A stretch of 64,000 bases of DNA from Hermodice carunculata (taxonomy: Eukaryota > Annelida > Polychaeta > Eunicida > Amphinomidae): positions 14,787,079 to 14,851,078 of the forward strand of contig OZ026628.1 of the NCBI GenBank assembly GCA_964020975.1. Reading direction: 5' to 3'. Every line of letters begins with the position of its first letter. The first letter of the stretch is position 1. The position numbers and the translations under genes are program-made. Of this stretch, positions 37,746 through 64,000 are shown one piece after another. The notes below the pieces were generated by a model. It saw only the letters and a list, made by a program, of their open reading frames with translations, did no database searches and had not been told where the DNA came from.

Positions 37746-38119
37746 AAATTTACTGCCTAGCTTCTGACCTAGGATGCAGCTTCTAATAGAAACCTATTCT
37801 AAGACAGAGAGGCATTACATCTATAAAGTGGTATACAGGATATCCCATTCCACAAAGTAGCCTGCACATAATAGGAGAGGTCACAATTATCAATTGTACA
37901 TATATGTGTATTCTTCCGAATACACAATCCAATGCACAGATTTCTTCAGGGCTATAGATGTGTGTTCCCATTGGACAGCATGATAAAGTAACCGCAAATT
38001 AAAAGACCACTTTTAAAGCTGCAAGAATATAAAATATATATGTGAACATTTCAGCTGTGTACACAATTTCAACATACAACTTTTGCTGTTTCTGCCATGA
38101 GTAGTTTTAAGATTATTAA

Positions 38120-38351
38120 CCCTGTCCCCCTCAAACCGGCCAAAACCGGCTGGTGGTCAAATGTCGTCTGCTTCAGTGTTTTAAACTAATTTCAACAGTT
38201 ATTGAAAACAATTTCACTGAGAAATGTACATGAGACTTATCAAAATCACATGCCCCAGGTCAACAGCTTTCCTTGGCATGGGTTGGGCACTTAGTGCCCA
38301 ACCCATGCCAAGGAAAGCTGTTGACTCTGTCTTAATTCAAGGGGGAAAGGG
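38120..38351. mobile_element. TTAA hairpin MITE, family A, copy 3
   Basis: 232 bp between TTAA at 38116-38119 and 38352-38355, inserted in the orientation opposite to copy 1. The hairpin at 38259-38325 has 33 nt arms with complete pairing. Its stem has GGCATGGG/CCCATGCC where copy 1 has GGCGTGGG/CCCACGCC, i.e. a paired change in both arms. Confidence 0.88.
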
Positions 38352-38799
38352 TTAAGCTCTAAATTACAATGAAAGGTAACGGGAATATACAACTCTAGCC
38401 CCGAATGACTGACATGCCCTCTACTGGAGAGCAGTAGAAGCTCCTGGTCTTGCTCTCCCCTGGTATTCACAAGGAGTTCAGGTTCAAGTGCAAACACAAT
38501 GCAACAAGATCATGACCTTCAAAAAACACACAACTGAAAGTCAAAAATGCAGACTTAAGAGTGTCGATCCCTTTGCCCATCCTCATGAGGGATATTCAAC
38601 CAGGAAGTTGCTGTAACCTTTCACAGAGATTGTATGGAATATTCGTATTGTGCATCGTGATGTCTTTACCTAATTTTGCAATGTCACTGGGCACTCTACG
38701 AAAAGAAAATGCAGGTATCTTCTCTGCAAATGACCTGAAAATGAGTCCCCAATTCCCCTACTAAATAGTATATGTAAATGGGATTTGGTTCGCTTATCA

Positions 38800-39052
38800 A
38801 TATAATATGAAAATGTTGGTGGTCAAATATCATCAGTGTCAATGCATTTGACTAATTTCAGCCGTAATGGAAAACAATTTGCAAGAGAATTGTTGATAAG
38901 ATCAAGGAGGGTATGGATACTCTACCCTCCTAGATACGATCTATCAGGGTAACATGCCCCAGGTCAACAGCTTTTCCTTGGTGTGCTGTGCCTCACCTAT
39001 GCCAAGGAAAACTGATGATTCAGCTTTTCAGCCTTAGTTCCAGGGGAAAGGG
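38800..39052. mobile_element. TTAA hairpin MITE, family A, copy 4, diverged
   Basis: The right end AGGGGAAAGGG is followed by TTAA at 39053-39056. The body keeps GGTGGTCAAATATCATC, ATGCCCCAGGTCAACAGC and CCAAGGAAA. The left terminus is lost. An extra palindrome, AGGAGGGTATGGATACTCTA followed by CCCTCCT (38907-38933), is present only in this copy. Confidence 0.65.
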
Positions 39053-39056
39053 TTAA

Positions 39057-40640
39057 TATGCATTTGCACCTCTAAACAGTCACCCACCATTGCTAGCACA
39101 TGTAAGTATGCATGGTGAAACCTCCTTTTAGGACACTAATTTATCTGACAGGGTACAGTTGGGGTCATCGTAATCAAGTTTCATTGTACAGCAGTTTGTA
39201 CTGTATATATATCTATTTCCTTTTTTCTGTAGCATATTAAGACATTAAGTTGTTTTGGGTCCAATTTTATATATTTTCTAAGAGATTTTGTCTGTCAAGT
39301 TACAAGCAATGTTTTTATCTAGGGCTAATGAATTCACATGCCCTCTAGCCCAGGACGTGTGGAATTCAACCATTCAGACAAGGGGAGGCAAAAATTTGTA
39401 ATGTAAATGTATAATATATAATATGTTGTAGGCATAGCCTAAGATGCGAGCGTCAGCATTACAAAGTATCGATAATAACGTCGGTGGATCGGGCAGTACA
39501 TAGCACCTGGTCGTTAGGTCCCTCTAACGGCCATTTATTAAACCAGTCTAGAGGGGCAAGGCTGTGCTACCTTGAACAAATGAACAAAATTATCTGCTGT
39601 ATAGCCTTTCTTTTTGTTACACACTGTTCCACAACTTTAAGTGTTGTTCCCAAGATTTTTATATCGCCATTGAACTAGTGTCATATCCTGTGACAGAGAC
39701 ATGGTGCGTACGGAGAGTGATTCTTGGATTGTTGCTTGACAACACCAAAATCAGAGTAGGCTTTGGCAACATGGCATTTTGGGGCCCCTGGGGGGATACG
39801 TGTGACTGGAAGTTGTGACCTGGTGACTGCACAGTGTGCAGATATAAGTATGGTGAAACGCAACATGCGCAGTCAATACTACATACTTTGGGATGTTTAT
39901 TGTAAGGTTACCCTCACACCTGTCAAGTTTTTCTATTCCGGGGAAACTCATTTCCAGCCCCAGAAGCGTGTTTGCCAGGTCCATGTTCCATCGAGGTGTT
40001 AACGATACAATTTGGTGAATCGTTATCATTCATAACACTCTGCCGACAACATGTTCGGAAGCCCAGTTATGAATTATTGCCATGATTTTCATAAAAGCCT
40101 GTTAGTTTGAGTCTTTGGTGTAAAGTAAACTGTGAAAATTTCCCGGCGTGCCTAAAAAATGCAATGTCTGCGCCGATGTGCACATGCGCAGTAAGGGATG
40201 ATGAAGAAAATCAGCTTTGTTGGATAGGTACTGAGTACTCTTCTGGAAGGATAATTTACCGTTCTGTCATATCCTGTATTCACATGTGTTTATGGTAAGA
40301 GCTCGCTGACCCTCGCTATTATGTATACATGAACATATATATATATATATGTATACATATACAGAACACATTAGTTATAGTTTTACCAAATAGATGAACA
40401 ATTCTGTACATGTTATACCTAATATGTGTAATAAGCTTCATATGTGGCCATCAAAAGGCCCTTCTCCCAAATAAATATGTGTATACCACTAGTATGAATA
40501 TCCCACATCAAAGCAAAAGAGGTCAATTTGACAAGAAGACCAAGGTCATTCATATCACATCAACTTGATCAAGTGAAAATTATTTTCCAATCACACCTAA
40601 AAATCCAAAAACAGATTGTATCTGAAAAGCTATAACACAA

Positions 40641-40646
<6 letters not shown>
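39057..40646. other. No gene seen
   Basis: The stretch from 39480 to 40300 is less AT-rich and holds two GCGCATGT-type words (about 39853 and 40186), but no supportable exon. Confidence 0.4.

Positions 40647-40724
<78 letters not shown>
40647..40724. repeat. (TA)n microsatellite
   Basis: About 39 uninterrupted TA units. Confidence 0.97.
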
Positions 40725-40727
<3 letters not shown>

Positions 40728-41177
40728 TTCATTTTGGGAGTAGTATGACCTTGACCTTCAACACAGATACATGTGCATGTTCATATGCCACTGAAGAGAA
40801 AAGAAGAGAAAGAGTAAATAGTGTCTTCCAGTGCCCAAAAGTCTGCAAGGCTCCATTATGTACCTTATGTGCATGTATGTTAAGAATTAATAATATGTTG
40901 AGGCAAACACAGGCATTGTCACTGACTCCCTATGCTTCAAAGCAAGAGAAAAAAAAAGATGTCATGAAAGAAGAAAATTGCAAACTGTGGCAGGCAGGTT
41001 AGTGACTGTAGATGACGGTGACCTTGAATCACCAGCTAAAGGCTGAACTCATTTGGTTAACATATATGTCATTCAACATGAATATTATGGGATGGAGGGA
41101 TAAACCATTGTCTTGGGATTATAGGAGGCACTACGGGACCATAAAGCCACAAACGGAGCCGAAAACTAGACGTGCCT

Positions 41178-61868
<20,691 letters not shown>

Positions 61869-62655
61869 CTGGAACAAGTGACAACATTATTACTGATTAA
61901 ACAACATGACAGAGTTCATATTTCCTGCAAATTCCTGCCAAACAAGTTCTTCTGTAATGTATGTTGCATTGGTATGGTTCAACAACATTGGTCACTGCAT
62001 CTTATTCAAGTTTTTGACAACATAAAGTAGAGCAAAATTCAAGAAACAGAAAAAAATAAAATAAACAAAGATCTCTAGTTTGGGAAGTAAGAAAGAATGA
62101 AACTCTCAAAATGAGTATGCTACACTCTCGTGATGAGATCTCCAATAAAAGTATATTAAGTTTCTCTTTGTAAATCATGACAAAATTTTGCCTTCTCTGC
62201 TATATTTTACATCAACTGCACACTCTTTTGGCTTACTATCATGTAAAAAAAAAAGTTTGGGCCTATGGCAGAAAAAAAATCAAGTATTACTCTGATACTA
62301 TCCTATCTTCCCCTGGAAAGAAAAATGTTAAAATAAAACGTACAAAGTTCCAGATATATCCACTTTTTGACATAAATGTACTGCAGTTAGACTTGCACAA
62401 GTCCCTGGTGCATGTCCCTATTTTCCGATCCCATGTTCCCACCCAGAAGTGCGATACATTTTCCCCTCCACAAAGTTAACTGTATAGTATCATGTCAACT
62501 ACACGGTGTTATTAAGTAGGTCCTACTGTTTTTTTTTGTTTTTTGTTTTTGTTTTTCCAACTGGTCGACACTGTCCCCGTGCTGGTTTCAACAGTAGCAG
62601 CTATTGAGTCCTAGTCAGTTCTAATCCCACTATCATTGCGATAAGGTTGAATGGA
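61869..62655. other. Intron sequence upstream of the first visible nicastrin exon
   Basis: No exon seen on either strand. A (TTTTTG)n tract lies near 62530. Confidence 0.5.
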
Positions 62656-62790
62656 AAGTGGTCACTCAAGCGAGACGAAGCTGACCGTCTCCCTCCAGCT
62701 GCCGACACCAGGGACTTGTTAAACTTGCACAAGCCCACTCTGGACTACCATCAATTCAGTGAGAGTGACGTCACAACATCCAGGGTTTAG
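62656..62790 (+). other. Unrecognised open stretch
   Basis: 45 codons with coding-like composition (KWSLKRDEADRLPPAADTRD, then DLLNLHKPTLDYHQFSESD) ending at TAG. The surroundings are also less AT-rich. I recognise no family. It could be the tail of a decayed element. Confidence 0.2.
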
Positions 62791-64000
62791 CAGGGATCCG
62801 AGAAGTCAAATCAGTCGTCAGATCAAGTTCACGACGCCCAGGAATATTTGAGTGGTCTCATTGTGTTGTGCTAATTTAACCCCTAGCACTCTGGGCAGTT
62901 TGGAGATCTGGCAAAGCCAACCACTGGGCATTTTTTGTTTTGTTGTGCTACATGGGACATGTACAACTTTTTTATTTTTGCTATAATGCAAAATGATCCA
63001 CGTCATGATTTAATTTAAGTCATGATTTAATTTAAGTTTTGTTGAGTAAGACCTCTACATTTCTATGTGGTGCTTTTGTCAATTTAAACAAAAAACTCGT
63101 GCCCTACACACTAACAAAGGGAATATATCGATCTCAATCATGATTTGAACAAAGGGGCCGAACCTGTGTGAATACAATTGAATAGCTACGGTCCACGCAT
63201 TTTTCTTGGTTAGCTGTACGAACGATGGGTCCTCTTTATTTCTTTCTAAAAATCATTTGTGTGTTATAATTGTCATTAAATTATACTGGTAGAGCTTGTT
63301 GCTGCAGTAAATTTGAGACGGCCTTGAATCTGTCACGTGCTTGACTGCTCATGAATAATTCATAGCAGCGACAAGCCGGCAAGCTTTACAAGTCCAACTG
63401 GACGCTCTCTGCCTGATGCGGTACATTGCAATTAATCCTTCATTACACAGTAGCTCAATTATCAGGGGGGGTGCCTTATGACCGCTTGCTTGTCTGTGTG
63501 CTAAGAAACACAGTGCAGACCACCCGGCGTTAATCATCTGGAGTCAATGTTATCTGGTTATAGACACGTTCCACGCCAATAAGCTAGGTTTAAGGGCCTA
63601 CCTGTATTGTAACAGAATAAGGCTACGACGTGTGTTTAATTAAAATTTCATTTTGCAATGAATTTGATTTTAAATAAAAGATGGAAGACAGTCCAGTGAG
63701 ACTTGAGCAAGTCTAATGTACTGTTTGTCAATAAATGAAAATACAATCAGCACAAAAATGAGGATTTATAAATCCCTTCAGACATGCACCTTGTCATTTG
63801 CTGGTAACCTATTAACGTACAACATGTATATTGCTGCAGCTGGCTCATACATGAGTGTGTTAAAAGCAGAGGTGTACAATTTGTATGTCCCCTAGCCCAG
63901 GACAAGTCAACTATCAACTAGCAGCAGGGCAAAATTGAAATCTTAAATCATCAGTCCTAGGGGCAACAAGAAATTTTAGTTTTCTAAATGAGATTTGTAT
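62791..64000. other. No gene seen
   Basis: No nicastrin exon is found here, so the next 5' exon must lie beyond the window. The frames at 62818 and 63349 (minus) show no motif. TGTCCCCTAGCCCAGGAC near 63885 recurs in variant form at 39340. Confidence 0.45.

Noticed and set aside
37009-41177. A second full nicastrin copy upstream of the 32.3 kb exon
   Set aside because: No other nicastrin-like exon lies between 32417 and 41178, so only the terminal exon is duplicated within the window.

Overview
This is an AT-rich, repeat-dense piece of a metazoan nuclear genome. Introns are kilobases long with GT/AG borders, and the sequence between exons is filled with microsatellites, foldback MITEs, a tRNA-derived SINE and tandem-array elements. 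The tandem arrays with ~145-155 bp units resemble the pearl/HINE elements known from bivalves, the SINE has a Nin-like central domain, and the receptor belongs to the bombesin/CCHamide class. Together these suggest a marine invertebrate, most likely a lophotrochozoan such as a mollusc. That placement is inference; nothing here fixes the species.

Two host genes are supported. (1) An intronless rhodopsin-class neuropeptide receptor lies on the minus strand at 11963-13066, with a TATA-like stretch upstream and an AATAAA signal downstream. (2) The 3' two-thirds of a nicastrin gene (NCSTN, the gamma-secretase subunit) lies on the minus strand. Nine exons between 61868 and 41178 were assembled here by hand from splice sites and phases; the 5' exons lie beyond base 64000. 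A second, homologous, phase-compatible terminal exon at 32304-32417 encodes another version of the nicastrin transmembrane segment, so the gene probably has alternative 3' ends, or retains one from a duplication.

Layout: 0.9-6 kb, tandem and dispersed repeats plus a decayed ORF of an uncharacterised invertebrate family; 10.4-10.9 kb, a LINE-like 3' remnant; 12-13 kb, the receptor; 13-19 kb, empty apart from low-complexity tracts; 19-22.4 kb (perhaps to 24.7 kb), a larger decayed copy of the same uncharacterised family with a TTAA MITE nested in it; 24-32 kb, microsatellites and MITEs; 32.3-61.9 kb, nicastrin, its introns carrying at least four MITE families, a SINE, three neighbouring foldback elements, a Penelope-like fragment with a hammerhead-like motif, and a seven-unit tandem array; 62-64 kb, no recognised gene.

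The two genes are not functionally linked. The interest lies in the duplicated nicastrin 3' exon, MITEs touching its splice sites, and hairpin MITEs whose arms appear to change together.
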